From an uncultured Ruminococcus sp. (lineage in GTDB: Bacteria > Bacillota > Clostridia > Oscillospirales > Acutalibacteraceae), in the NCBI GenBank assembly GCA_905235715.1, contig CAJONB010000007.1, positions 1 to 64,000 on the forward strand: a DNA stretch of 64,000 bases, written 5' to 3'. Every line of letters begins with the position of its first letter. Position 1 is the first letter of the stretch. This document shows positions 8,388-17,304 of the stretch, piece after piece. A model generated the notes under the pieces. It ran no database searches. It had not been told where the DNA came from and saw only the letters and a list, made by a program, of their open reading frames with translations. The position numbers and the translations under genes are program-made.

Positions 8388-8765
8388 ATGGCATCTGAGA
8401 AGATTACTGCTATTATTGAAGAATTAAAGACTCTGACCGTTCTCGAGCTTGCTGATCTCGTACACGCTGTCGAGGATGAGTTTGGTGTATCCGCTGCTGC
8501 TGCGGTTGCAGTTGCAGGTCCTGCTGCTGATGCAGGCGCTGCTGCAGAAGAGAAGACTGAGTTTGACGTTATCCTGAAGGCTGCCGGCGGCAACAAGATT
8601 GCTGTTATCAAGGCTGTCCGTGAGGCTACCGGTCTTGGTCTGAAAGAAGCGAAGGCTCTCGTTGACGAGGCTCCCAAGCCCGTTAAGGAAGCAATCGGCA
8701 AGGACGACGCTGAGGCTCTCAAGGCGAAGCTCGAAGAGGCAGGCGCTGAGGTTGAGCTGAAGTAA
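8388..8765 (+). CDS. rplL: 50S ribosomal protein L7/L12
   Basis: A 125-residue stalk protein that recruits translational GTPases. It has the N-terminal dimerisation helix ([20 protein letters not shown]), an Ala-rich hinge, and the conserved C-terminal domain ([20 protein letters not shown] and [16 protein letters not shown]). The ATG follows GGAGG. A strong terminator lies 25 bases after the stop. Confidence 0.97.
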   Translation: MASEKITAIIEELKTLTVLELADLVHAVEDEFGVSAAAAVAVAGPAADAGAAAEEKTEFDVILKAAGGNKIAVIKAVREATGLGLKEAKALVDEAPKPVKEAIGKDDAEALKAKLEEAGAEVELK

Positions 8766-8790
8766 TTCGGCTTTAGAGATTTTCAAGATA

Positions 8791-8818
8791 GAGCAGACGG
8801 TTTCGTCTGCTCTTTTTT
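8791..8818 (+). terminator. rho-independent terminator after rplL
   Basis: GAGCAGACG pairs with CGTCTGCTC around a GTTT loop, followed by TTTTTT. It closes the rpmG-rplL transcription unit. Confidence 0.92.
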
Positions 8819-8882
8819 GATGGCTAAAATGATATGCGATTGTTGCCTGAGGGGATGGGGAAGGCTTTCGGCGGGAGCGAAT

Positions 8883-8905
8883 AGCCTCCCTCGTCAGAGG
8901 AGGCT
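8883..8905. repeat. short palindromic intergenic repeat (REP-like)
   Basis: AGCCTCC and GGAGGCT arms around CTCGTCAGA form a small hairpin with no T-tract. Similar G/C-rich CTCCCT...AGGGAG hairpins occur at about 40174-40194 and 42028-42045, suggesting a dispersed repeat class in this genome. Confidence 0.4.
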
Positions 8906-9032
8906 GCGGTGCGTCGTACTCTACGAGCAATTATTTGCTTCGCCTTTAATGGTATCTATCATCAATTATTTCAAAATTTTGGCTGACATATTATCGGCTT
9001 GCGTTTCCATACTAGCATTGAAAGGCGGTAAT

Positions 9033-9329
9033 ATGATGTCAGAACAAATACAGACTAATCCGAATAATGAGAATAATCACCATATAATTCTTCCGACTGC
9101 GCCCGGCTCTAATCCATCCTCTTTTCCGACCTTTGATGTGGCAATCGACCCTGAAATCGAATTGCCGTCCGAGGAACGGCAGGGCGGCGATTATATCGAT
9201 TTGCCCGGCGGCGGTCATGTCGCGCCGAACGGAGCGGTAATCAATAACCCGAACAGCGAGGTTCCCGAGGTGCGTCCCGACCACGAATATACGCCCGAAA
9301 AAGAGGATTTAAACCTGATGATTATGTGA
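9033..9329 (+). CDS. small hypothetical protein, Pro/Asn-rich, acidic
   Basis: I do not recognise this 98-residue protein. It has no signal peptide, membrane segment or cysteines. It is rich in Pro, Asn and acidic residues (for example PTAPGSNPSSFPTF and YIDLPGGGHVAPNGAVINNP) and is probably largely disordered. The start at 9033 is preceded by AAAGGCGG about 6 bases upstream, and a terminator follows at about 9398-9450, so it looks like a stand-alone gene. The frame extends upstream to 8817 but that part reads through the palindromic repeat and is unlikely to be coding. Confidence 0.55.
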   Translation: MMSEQIQTNPNNENNHHIILPTAPGSNPSSFPTFDVAIDPEIELPSEERQGGDYIDLPGGGHVAPNGAVINNPNSEVPEVRPDHEYTPEKEDLNLMIM

Positions 9330-9397
9330 GCAAAGCATCATTCTACAATAGAATTAAAACTGCACAAATACCATGTTACAATTCTGTAACAGTTGAC

Positions 9398-9450
9398 AAA
9401 AACCAAGTCAAAACTGACGGATTTTCTATCGCCGTATTGACTTGGTTTTT
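9398..9450 (+). terminator. terminator after the small hypothetical gene
   Basis: AAACCAAGTCAA (to 9412) pairs with TTGACTTGGTTT (from 9436) over a 23-base loop, ending in TTTTTT. The A-run on the 5' side means it could work in both directions. Confidence 0.75.
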
Positions 9451-9552
9451 TCATTATTTTATAATAATATTGTCATAATTATGGGGCAGTCTGTTTTATA
9501 CTGATTTTGTTATGCGGTCTGCCGAATCTATTAATTATAGGAGGATGAAAAA

Positions 9553-12500
9553 ATGAAAGCAAAACTTGCATCTAAGAGCGTTATTTCTATTTTGTTAGCG
9601 CTCCTGATGGTGGTATCGATGATGACCATCGGTATCGTCAGCGCAACTTCCGCTAAGGTAGAGGTTGCCGGTGAAGGCGCTTCCGTTATGGAGGTTTACT
9701 TCACAAAGCCCAACGATTGGGGTTCTGCAAAGCTTCATTATTGGGGCGGCGCAACTTCATCATCATGGCCCGGCATTGATATGACCTACAGTTATACAAA
9801 CGACTATGGCCAGGCGGTGTATTACAACACGATTCCTGCCGATACTACAGGAATCATTTTCAACAACGGTTCCGGTACGCAGACTGCTGACCTTAACGTT
9901 GCCGGTAAGCAGGTTGTCGCTTACTACTGGAACGGCAGTGCGGCTGTTTCGTGGGATGATATTCCCGCACCTGCCGGCTCCGGCGAAACGACGCCGACTG
10001 CGGAGCCTGTCACCGGTGAGACCACCCGTCTTGCAATTGCAGACGAGACCACGCTCCGTTGGCTCGGCAATGATGACGCGCAGTTCTATGTCGTTGTCAA
10101 CAACGCGAAAACATTGATGACAAAATCCGTTGACGTTGCGTCCGGCTTAAAGACGTGGTATGCGGATGTTGCGAAAATCAACGGCGGCACAGCGATTGAG
10201 TTTGACCGCGTCAGCGCAATTGATGACACCAAGGTGTTTAATAAGTTTTCAACTTCTTATACAGCAGGCTCGCCTCTCTATGTTGTGAGCGGTGACGGCA
10301 ACACCATTACTGCCTCCACCATGCTGGATATGCCCGACGGCTCCGCGACTAATTTCGGTTATGGTATCTGGGTCGATACCACCGGCGAAGGCGACACCAA
10401 GAATTTCGTCAAGATTTATGCGGGCGATTTCAAGAGCGATACGACCTATCATCTGTATCTGCCGTCGTTCGTTGATACCACAGCTCTGAAAATGTACACC
10501 AATTTCCCGAGCCTGACCGTCAACGGCACAAGCGTTACCAAGGGTCAGGTCAATACCCTGAATATCCCGCTGACCAATAACGAAAAGAATGTCAGCATTT
10601 CCTTCAAGCGCAATGCAACCGGTTCTACCCACACCGGCACCCTGCATATCATGAAATCCACCGCTTCTTCGATGTTTATGACAACAAAGATGGAGCTTTA
10701 TACCGGACTAGCTGCCGCGTATGGTGAAAATTCTGACGGCAGCGCAAACTATGAGGGCGTTGCGGCTTATAAGGAAACCGTCAACACCAAGGGCGATTAC
10801 CTCTTCTATGACGCAAAAGGTAAGGTTCTGAACTCTAAGGATAAGACAACGGGCGAGCTGCTGACCGGTCTGAAGAAGATTAAGGGCAGAGGTAACTCCT
10901 CGTTTGAGGCTTCCATGCGCCTGTACGGTAAGTACGCTTATAATGTTACGCTCAACGATAAGGCAAAGCTCATTGACGGCTGCGAGTCCTCCAAGAAGTA
11001 TTGCCTGCTCGCGAACAATGCGGACGAATCCTTAATGCGTAATACCACCATTTTCGGTATCGCGGATGAAATCGGCTTGAAATACACACCGAACACCCGT
11101 CTGATTGACCTGTATGACAACGGTAACTACCTCGGCGCTTATAGCATCGTCGAAAAGGTCGAGTACGGCAAGTCCACCCTGATTCCCGACGCGAACTCGC
11201 TCGACAAGACAAATGAGGATATCCTTGCTGCCGGTAAGGGAATCGACTATGACGCGCTCAAGCAGAGACAGGCTACTTATACCGCAAAATCAGGTACCAA
11301 ATATACCTACTCCTACAGCTATACTGCTGAGACCGGCAAGACATACGAATTTGACGGCTCGACCGTCACAATCGGTGAGGGAGAGGACGCTGAAACCTAT
11401 ACCCTCGATGAAACCTATATGAAGACGCACGACTTCTTGTTCGAGCATGAAATCACCAGCCGCTATGACGCTGAGGCGACATGGTTCATCTCCGGCAGAA
11501 CCAAGCAGGCTGTCGTACCGAAATATCCCGAGTTCGCGACTCAGAAGGAAGTCCAGTGGATGATCGAAGAGTACGACGCGCTCGAGACTGCCGCTTATGC
11601 AAAAAACTATGCGGGCGTTGCTTCTGTCGCTGACGTTGACAGCTTTGCGGGCACTTATCTGATTCAGGAGCTGACCATGAACCTCGACGCTTGCGCGACC
11701 TCTTACTATATCCTCGGCGGCGGCAGCTATGATAAGCTCCTCGCAGCTCCGCTTTGGGACTATGACTGGGCAGTCGGCGCTTACAACGGCAAGAGAAAGA
11801 CCGTCAGCGGTGAAGTTGATGTAGCCGATTACACCAAGACATACGTGAAAGTCAAGTCCGTCAGCACCGGTGATGACGGCCGTACCCAGAGCGTCTATAA
11901 CCTGCAGGCACAGCTCTGCCAGATCGGTTCCTTCTGGAATGACTGCAAGCGTGTATGGACGAACGACTTTGTTCCCGTTCTGAACAATTACCTCGGTGAC
12001 GGTAATACCCTGCTCGGCAAGACGCTGCCTGAGTTCCAGGCAGCCGCCGCGATGAACGAGAGCCGCTGGGGTGTTATGGCGAAGAACTATACCGGCGCTC
12101 ATTCCGACAATCCCGGCGCCGCGACATGGGGAACCAGATCGACAACCACCTATGTGAAGGGCTCCAACAACTTCGGTATCGGCTCGTATTACGCTCCCGG
12201 TTCGAACAGAAGCTATAATAACACCGTCTACTACCTGAACGACTGGATGACCAAGCGTGTCAACGCGATGTCCACAACCATGGGTCTGTATGACGAGAGC
12301 ATGATTGAGACTGAGCCTCCGACAGAAGCTCCGACGGATGCTCCGACAGAAGCTCCGACTTCTGCGCCGACGGATGCTCCGACAGAAGCTCCGACAGAAG
12401 CTCCCGAAACATACATCCGCGGCGACGTTGACGGAGACGGCGCTGTTACCATTATGGATGCGACTGCTATTCAGCGCATGATAGCCGGTTTTTCTGTAGA

Positions 12501-12630
12501 CTTTGATGAAGAAAAAGCAAGGATTTGCGGAACCATCACCGGCGATAGCCTGAACGTTATAGACGCGACCGCTATCCAGAGATATATTGCAGATTACAGT
12601 GACAGCTACGGCATTGGTGATAAAATCTGA
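9553..12630 (+). CDS. secreted dockerin protein with CBM26 and CotH-kinase-like domain
   Basis: A 1025-residue exported protein. Residues 1-33 are a signal peptide (SVISILLALLMVVSMMTIG). Residues about 46-137 match the starch-binding CBM26 pattern (VYFTKPNDWGSAKLHYWG, IIFNNGSGTQTADL). After a TP-rich linker and two uncharacterised beta-rich stretches comes a CotH-like domain (about 430-905) with the signature KIKGRGNSSFEAS and the ANNADESLMRNTTIF segment; CotH of spore coats is an atypical protein kinase. A PTEAPTDAPTEAP linker (919-952) leads to a two-repeat type I dockerin (DVDGDGAVTIMDATAIQRM, then SLNVIDATAIQRYI). It probably docks onto an amylosome. Its kinase activity is unproven. Confidence 0.85.
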   Translation: MKAKLASKSVISILLALLMVVSMMTIGIVSATSAKVEVAGEGASVMEVYFTKPNDWGSAKLHYWGGATSSSWPGIDMTYSYTNDYGQAVYYNTIPADTTGIIFNNGSGTQTADLNVAGKQVVAYYWNGSAAVSWDDIPAPAGSGETTPTAEPVTGETTRLAIADETTLRWLGNDDAQFYVVVNNAKTLMTKSVDVASGLKTWYADVAKINGGTAIEFDRVSAIDDTKVFNKFSTSYTAGSPLYVVSGDGNTITASTMLDMPDGSATNFGYGIWVDTTGEGDTKNFVKIYAGDFKSDTTYHLYLPSFVDTTALKMYTNFPSLTVNGTSVTKGQVNTLNIPLTNNEKNVSISFKRNATGSTHTGTLHIMKSTASSMFMTTKMELYTGLAAAYGENSDGSANYEGVAAYKETVNTKGDYLFYDAKGKVLNSKDKTTGELLTGLKKIKGRGNSSFEASMRLYGKYAYNVTLNDKAKLIDGCESSKKYCLLANNADESLMRNTTIFGIADEIGLKYTPNTRLIDLYDNGNYLGAYSIVEKVEYGKSTLIPDANSLDKTNEDILAAGKGIDYDALKQRQATYTAKSGTKYTYSYSYTAETGKTYEFDGSTVTIGEGEDAETYTLDETYMKTHDFLFEHEITSRYDAEATWFISGRTKQAVVPKYPEFATQKEVQWMIEEYDALETAAYAKNYAGVASVADVDSFAGTYLIQELTMNLDACATSYYILGGGSYDKLLAAPLWDYDWAVGAYNGKRKTVSGEVDVADYTKTYVKVKSVSTGDDGRTQSVYNLQAQLCQIGSFWNDCKRVWTNDFVPVLNNYLGDGNTLLGKTLPEFQAAAAMNESRWGVMAKNYTGAHSDNPGAATWGTRSTTTYVKGSNNFGIGSYYAPGSNRSYNNTVYYLNDWMTKRVNAMSTTMGLYDESMIETEPPTEAPTDAPTEAPTSAPTDAPTEAPTEAPETYIRGDVDGDGAVTIMDATAIQRMIAGFSVDFDEEKARICGTITGDSLNVIDATAIQRYIADYSDSYGIGDKI

Positions 12631-12696
12631 TTTCAGGATATTGTCAGCAATACGTTGTATGTTACGCTGAACTGTCAGCTCAACACACATAACATA

Positions 12697-12726
12697 AGAG
12701 CGCTTCCTTACGGAGGCGCTCTTTTT
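12697..12726 (+). terminator. terminator after the CotH-dockerin gene
   Basis: AGAGCGCTTCC pairs with GGAGGCGCTCT (11 bp including G-T pairs), followed by TTTTT. Confidence 0.9.
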
Positions 12727-12756
12727 GCACGGCAGTAAGCCACAATAATAACACGA

Positions 12757-12784
12757 AACCGCCCGGGGAAATTCCCGGGCGGTT
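12757..12784 (-). terminator. hairpin closing the leftward hydrogenase operon
   Basis: AACCGCCCGGG and CCCGGGCGGTT form an 11-13 bp G/C-rich stem 20 bases past the hydA stop. The T-tract on the minus strand is weak (TTTCG). Confidence 0.65.
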
Positions 12785-12804
12785 ATTGTATCGCTACGAT
12801 TCAA

Positions 12805-14550
12805 TTAATATTTGCTTCTCTCTACATAAGAGGTGTGGAGCAGCTCGTGCGCCTTGTGGGAGCCGGGCTCGCCGAGATATTCATCGTAAATCTGCTTGAT
12901 CTCGGGATTGTCGTGCGACTTTCTCTGCGGGAGACCGAGGTCGTCCTGATAGAGAGCCTGCGCGCGGAGCCCCTTGAGGTCAACAAAATTGCGGACGTGA
13001 CCGGGCTGGATGGGCTGGCCGCCGCCGTTGACGCAGCCACCGGGACAGCACATAATCTCGATGAATTGATAGTCAGCCTCGCCGGCACGAACCTTGTCGA
13101 GAATCTGAGCCGCGTTCTTCAAGCCGGAAGCAACGGCAACCTTGACCTGCATACCCGCAACGTCGTAGGTGGCTTCCTTGATGCCCTCAGTACCGCGAAC
13201 CTCTTTGTAGTCAATCTGCTTGAGGTCTTCGCCGGAGAGAACGTCGGAAACAGTTCTCAATGCTGCTTCCATAACGCCGCCGGTCGCGCCGAAGATGGTG
13301 CCTGCGCCGGAGCCGACGCCCATCAGGCTGTCGAATTCGCCGTCGGGCAGGTCGGTGAACTGAATGCCCGCGGTCTTGATCATCTTTGCCAGCTCACGGG
13401 TGGAGATGGAGATGTCGTTATCCTGCATACCATCGTGACCCTGGTCGTCACGGGTAATCTCGAATTTCTTCGCGACACACGGCATGACGGAAACAACCAC
13501 GATATCCTTCGGGTCGATACCCGCCTTCTCGGCATAGTAGGACTTGATCATCGCGCCCTGCATCTGCTGCGGAGATTTACAGGTGGAGAGGTGGGGGAGC
13601 AGGTCGGGATAATAATGCTCGCAGAACTTGACCCAGCCGGGCGAGCAGGAGGTAATCATCGGGAGAACGCCGCCGTTCTTGACGCGGTCGATGAATTCGG
13701 TGCCCTCTTCCATGATGGTGAGGTCGGCGCCGAAGTTGGTGTCAAATACTTTGTCGAAGCCGAGCAGGTGCAGAGCAGTCGCCATCTTGCCGGTGACGAG
13801 CGTACCGACCGGCATATCGAAGCATTCGCCGAGGGTCGCGCGGATGGAGGGAGCGGTGTGAACGACAACGTGCTTGGTCGGGTCGGCAAGAGCCGCAAAG
13901 ACCTTTGCGGTGTCGTCCTTCTCAACAAGAGCGCCGGTCGGGCAGACAACGGTACACTGACCGCAGCTTACGCACGATACGTCGGCGAGCTTCTTGTTGA
14001 ACGCGCAGCTGATTTCGCTGTCGAAGCCGCGGTTGTTTGCGCCGATAACACTGACATACTGCTCTCTGCAGGCAGCTACACAGCGGCGGCAGAGAATGCA
14101 CTTGTTGTTATTGCGTACAAGGTGCAGGGTAGAGAGATCCTCTTCATAGTGGGTCTCTGCGCCCTGGAATTTCTGTTCGTCAACACCGTATTCAAGACAG
14201 AGAGTCTGCAGCTCGCAGTTATCAGAACGCGGGCAGGACAGGCACTTTTTGTCGTGGTTCGAGAGCAGCAGCTCAAGTGTTGTCTTGCGGTTCTTGCGAA
14301 TCTCGGGGGTGTTGGTGAAGATTTCGGTACCCTCGCGGTCTATCGGGTATACGCAGGCGGCGACGAGTGAACGCGCGCCCTTTACCTCGCAAAGACACAT
14401 ACGGCAGGCGCCGATTTCGTTAATATCTTTCAGATAGCACAGGGTCGGGATTTTGATGCCGAACTTGTTGCAAGCTTCCAGAATAGTAGTATTCTTTTCA
14501 ACGGTATAGTCCTTGCCGTTGATTTTGATGTTAAGCATTTCCATGTTCAA
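12805..14550 (-). CDS. hydA: [FeFe] hydrogenase catalytic subunit (NAD(P)-linked multimeric type)
   Basis: Reduces protons to H2 with electrons from the partner diaphorase subunits. The 581 residues comprise a [2Fe-2S] NuoG-like domain (CYLKDINEIGACRMCLCEV, about 38-56), a His/Cys-ligated cluster region, two [4Fe-4S] sites (NKCILCRRCVAAC and VSCGQCTVVCPTGA) and the H-cluster domain. H-cluster motifs are P1 TSCSPGW, P2 VMPCVAKKFE and P3 EIMCCPGGCVNGGGQP. P1 has Ser where the textbook motif TSCCPGW has the second Cys. It is the last gene of an operon with NuoF- and NuoE-like genes, the arrangement of bifurcating or NAD(P)H-dependent hydrogenases (HydABC/HndABCD). Confidence 0.93.
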   Translation of the reverse strand: MNMEMLNIKINGKDYTVEKNTTILEACNKFGIKIPTLCYLKDINEIGACRMCLCEVKGARSLVAACVYPIDREGTEIFTNTPEIRKNRKTTLELLLSNHDKKCLSCPRSDNCELQTLCLEYGVDEQKFQGAETHYEEDLSTLHLVRNNNKCILCRRCVAACREQYVSVIGANNRGFDSEISCAFNKKLADVSCVSCGQCTVVCPTGALVEKDDTAKVFAALADPTKHVVVHTAPSIRATLGECFDMPVGTLVTGKMATALHLLGFDKVFDTNFGADLTIMEEGTEFIDRVKNGGVLPMITSCSPGWVKFCEHYYPDLLPHLSTCKSPQQMQGAMIKSYYAEKAGIDPKDIVVVSVMPCVAKKFEITRDDQGHDGMQDNDISISTRELAKMIKTAGIQFTDLPDGEFDSLMGVGSGAGTIFGATGGVMEAALRTVSDVLSGEDLKQIDYKEVRGTEGIKEATYDVAGMQVKVAVASGLKNAAQILDKVRAGEADYQFIEIMCCPGGCVNGGGQPIQPGHVRNFVDLKGLRAQALYQDDLGLPQRKSHDNPEIKQIYDEYLGEPGSHKAHELLHTSYVERSKY

Positions 14551-14561
14551 GTCCCCTTCCC

Positions 14562-16370
14562 TTAGCCTTTATAAATCGCTTTGAATTTACAGGTGTCGAT
14601 ACAAGCGCCGCACTTGATACACTTCGCGTGGTCAATCTCGTAAGCGGGTTTCTTCTTGCCGGGCGCGGTGTAATCGGTGACGGAAATCGCGCCTGCAGGA
14701 CACTGCTTCGCGCACATACCGCAGCCGAAGCACTTATCCTTCTCGATGTTGAATTCGAGCAGCTCCTTACATACGCCCGCAGGACACTTGTGGTCGACAA
14801 CGTGGGCGATATACTCATCCTTGAAATAGCGCAGGGTAGAGAGTACCGGGTTCGGCGCTGTCTGACCCAGACCGCACAGGGAGTTCGACTTGATGTAGTA
14901 ACAGAGTTCTTCCATCTCGTCGAGCATCTCTAAGGTACCCTGACCCTTGGTGATTTTGTCGAGCATTTCAAGCAGACGCTTGGTGCCGAGACGGCAGGGA
15001 GTACACTTACCGCAGCTCTCGTCAACGGTGAACTCGAGGAAGAACTTCGCGATATCGACCATACAGTTGTCTTCATCCATAACAATCAGACCGCCGGAGC
15101 CCATCATGGAGCCGATAGCAATCAGGTTGTCGTAGTCTATCGGAACGTCGAGATGCTCCGCGGGGATACAGCCGCCGGAGGGACCGCCCGTCTGAGCAGC
15201 CTTGAACTTCTTGCCGTTCGGAATACCGCCGCCGATTTCCTCGACGATTTCACGCAGGGTAGTACCCATCGGAACCTCAACCAGACCGGTGTGGTTGATC
15301 TTACCGCCGAGTGCGAATACCTTGGTACCCTTGGAATTTTCGGTACCCATGGATGCGAACCAGTCGGCGCCATTGAGGATAATCTGGGGGATGTTTGCGT
15401 AAGTCTCAACGTTGTTGAGGATGGTGGGCTTTTTGTACAGACCCTTGACAGCCGGGAACGGGGGACGGGGACGAGGCTCGCCGCGCTTACCCTCGATAGA
15501 GGTCATCAGAGCGGTTTCCTCACCGCAGACGAACGCGCCCGCGCCGAGACGGAGCTGAATGTCAAAGTTGAAGCCTGTTCCGAAAATATCTTCACCGAGC
15601 AGACCGTATTCGTGAGCCTGGTCGATTGCAATCTGTAATCTCTTGACAGCGATGGGGTACTCTGCGCGAACGTAGATGTAACCCTTGGAAGCGCCGATCG
15701 CGTAGCCGGCGATCGCCATCGCTTCAAGTACGACGTGGGGGTCGCCCTCGAGAACGGAACGGTCCATGAACGCGCCGGGGTCGCCTTCGTCCGCGTTACA
15801 GCAGACATACTTCTGGTCGGCTTCGTTGCCGGCGGCGAATTTCCACTTCAAACCTGTCGGGAAGCCCGCGCCGCCTCTGCCGCGCAGACCGGAGTCGAGG
15901 ATGGTCTGGATAACCTCTTCGGGTTTCATCTCGGTGAGAACCTTACCCAGAGCGGCATAGCCGTCGTTGGCGATATAGTCGTCGATTTTCTCGGGGTCGA
16001 TAACGCCGCAGTTTCTCAGCGCGACGCGCTTTTGCTTTTCATAGAAAGCGGTTTTATTCAGGGACTTGATGGTGTCCTCTTCAACGGTCTCCTGATAGAG
16101 CAGGCGGGTAACGATACGTCCCTTGTTAAGATGCTCCTCAACGATTTCGGGAACATCCTCGACCTTGACCATGGAATAGAAGGAGCCTTCGGGGTAAACG
16201 ACCATAATCGGGCCGAGCGCGCAAAGACCGAAGCAGCCGGTGGTGATAACGTTTACTTCCTTATCCAGACCCTTTGCCTTCAGCTCTTCCTTGAGCTTTT
16301 CGACAATCTGTAAGCTGTTTGACGAGGTACAACCGGTACCGCCGCAAACAAGCACATTAGAACGATACAT
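14562..16370 (-). CDS. hydB: hydrogenase diaphorase subunit, NuoF-like
   Basis: A flavoprotein that exchanges electrons between NAD(P)H and the hydrogenase. The 602 residues contain an N-terminal thioredoxin-like [2Fe-2S] domain (CGGTGCTSSNS), the NADH site (GRGGAGFPTGLKWKF), an FMN site with CNADEGDPGAFMDR, the [4Fe-4S] site SCGKCTPCRLGTKRLL, and two C-terminal ferredoxin clusters (CFGCGMCAKQCP and CIKCGACIDTCK). The architecture matches HydB/HndC exactly. It lies 11 bases before hydA. Confidence 0.95.
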   Translation of the reverse strand: MYRSNVLVCGGTGCTSSNSLQIVEKLKEELKAKGLDKEVNVITTGCFGLCALGPIMVVYPEGSFYSMVKVEDVPEIVEEHLNKGRIVTRLLYQETVEEDTIKSLNKTAFYEKQKRVALRNCGVIDPEKIDDYIANDGYAALGKVLTEMKPEEVIQTILDSGLRGRGGAGFPTGLKWKFAAGNEADQKYVCCNADEGDPGAFMDRSVLEGDPHVVLEAMAIAGYAIGASKGYIYVRAEYPIAVKRLQIAIDQAHEYGLLGEDIFGTGFNFDIQLRLGAGAFVCGEETALMTSIEGKRGEPRPRPPFPAVKGLYKKPTILNNVETYANIPQIILNGADWFASMGTENSKGTKVFALGGKINHTGLVEVPMGTTLREIVEEIGGGIPNGKKFKAAQTGGPSGGCIPAEHLDVPIDYDNLIAIGSMMGSGGLIVMDEDNCMVDIAKFFLEFTVDESCGKCTPCRLGTKRLLEMLDKITKGQGTLEMLDEMEELCYYIKSNSLCGLGQTAPNPVLSTLRYFKDEYIAHVVDHKCPAGVCKELLEFNIEKDKCFGCGMCAKQCPAGAISVTDYTAPGKKKPAYEIDHAKCIKCGACIDTCKFKAIYKG

Positions 16371-16382
16371 TCATTGACCTCC

Positions 16383-16754
16383 TTATTTGATAGCGCCGAT
16401 GGTGTACTCGGTCACTACGTTGTGGTTGACAAGATGGTCATTGACAACGCGGACAGCCTTTTCGGGAGTCATCTTGACGTAAGTAACCTTTTCCTGACCG
16501 GGAATCTCAATCTCGACAACCGGCTCGTACTGGCAGATGCCGATACAGCCTGTCTGAGTAACGGTGACGTCCTGGGTCAGACCGCGCTTGGCGATTTCTT
16601 CTGTAAATGCGTTAAGTACGGGACGCGCGCCGGCAGCAATACCGCAGGTAGCCATACCGACCAGAACCTTGGCGGCGTTGGGATTCTCTTTTCTGAGGTC
16701 AATCTGTGCCCTTGCTTTGTCCCTGATAGCCTGTAATTCAGCTAATGATTTCAT
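16383..16754 (-). CDS. thioredoxin-like [2Fe-2S] ferredoxin (HndB-like hydrogenase subunit)
   Basis: A 123-residue protein with four cysteines in the thioredoxin-like ferredoxin arrangement (VGMATCGIAAGARP, then VTQTGCIGICQYEP). Such proteins are accessory electron carriers in HndABCD/HydABC-type complexes. I placed the start at the ATG at 16754 because GGAGGTG lies 6-7 bases upstream; an ATG five codons earlier lacks this. It overlaps the upstream ATPase gene by 17 bases, so expression is coupled. Confidence 0.88.
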   Translation of the reverse strand: MKSLAELQAIRDKARAQIDLRKENPNAAKVLVGMATCGIAAGARPVLNAFTEEIAKRGLTQDVTVTQTGCIGICQYEPVVEIEIPGQEKVTYVKMTPEKAVRVVNDHLVNHNVVTEYTIGAIK

Positions 16755-17304
16755 TTTCTGCACCTCCATATATGTTTTGAGTGTTTTCTTCTAAAAATTG
16801 TCCGATCCATTCCAGAACGTCCGGGGTGTCGAGACTGACGCCCTCGAGAACCTCGCGAAGCTCTCTTGTATCGAGCGTAAAGCCGTCAAGGTCGGTGCTG
16901 TGGGTAAAGATAAAGTCAATATCGGGATTGCACTGAATCAGTATCTTTACGGTGCTGTTGATATCTCCTAAGGGAGTCATATCAACGGACGACTTGACAT
17001 AAGAGGCGGTTGTGGTAGTGCCTTCGCCAACCTTGGATTCGATTGAGAAGGAACCGCCTGTCTGTTCGGCGCTGAGCTTAAAGAGCGGAACGCCTAAGCC
17101 GACCTTACGCGTCGTGCGGGTTGTGAAAAACGGATCGATGACCTGCTGTACCTGTTCGTCGGTCATGCCGCAGCCGTTATCGCTGATGCTGATGGTGAGG
17201 TTGTCCTCACGGTCGCTCTCGGTAACAGTGATGCGCACAAGACTCGCCTGAGCCCTGACGGAATTCTGCGCCACGTCCATGACGTTAAGGGATAGCTCTC
17301 TCAT
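16738..17304 (-). CDS. histidine-kinase-type ATPase (HATPase_c) protein in hydrogenase operon
   Basis: A 188-residue protein with a GHKL ATP-binding fold: N-box LNVMDVAQNSVRAQA (about 5-19), G1 box ISDNGCGMTD (about 39-48) and a further motif KVGLGVPLFK. It lacks a phospho-acceptor His domain and any membrane segment, so it is not a standard sensor kinase; a serine-kinase/anti-sigma-like signalling role is possible. Residues 115-188 form an uncharacterised C-terminal part. Its place between nuoE-like and ferredoxin genes implies a role tied to the hydrogenase, and a related HATPase occurs in the sensor-hydrogenase operon at 23.8 kb. Confidence 0.85.
   Translation of the reverse strand: MRELSLNVMDVAQNSVRAQASLVRITVTESDREDNLTISISDNGCGMTDEQVQQVIDPFFTTRTTRKVGLGVPLFKLSAEQTGGSFSIESKVGEGTTTTASYVKSSVDMTPLGDINSTVKILIQCNPDIDFIFTHSTDLDGFTLDTRELREVLEGVSLDTPDVLEWIGQFLEENTQNIYGGAENEIIS

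Noticed and set aside
11290..12804. 504-codon open frame opposite the CotH-dockerin gene
   Set aside because: It runs through the antisense of the dockerin and Pro/Thr linker and across two terminators; composition is that of a shadow frame.
12835..14370. 511-codon open frame opposite hydA
   Set aside because: It is the antisense shadow of a G/C-biased gene: no ribosome-binding site, no family resemblance, and hydA on the other strand is unmistakable.
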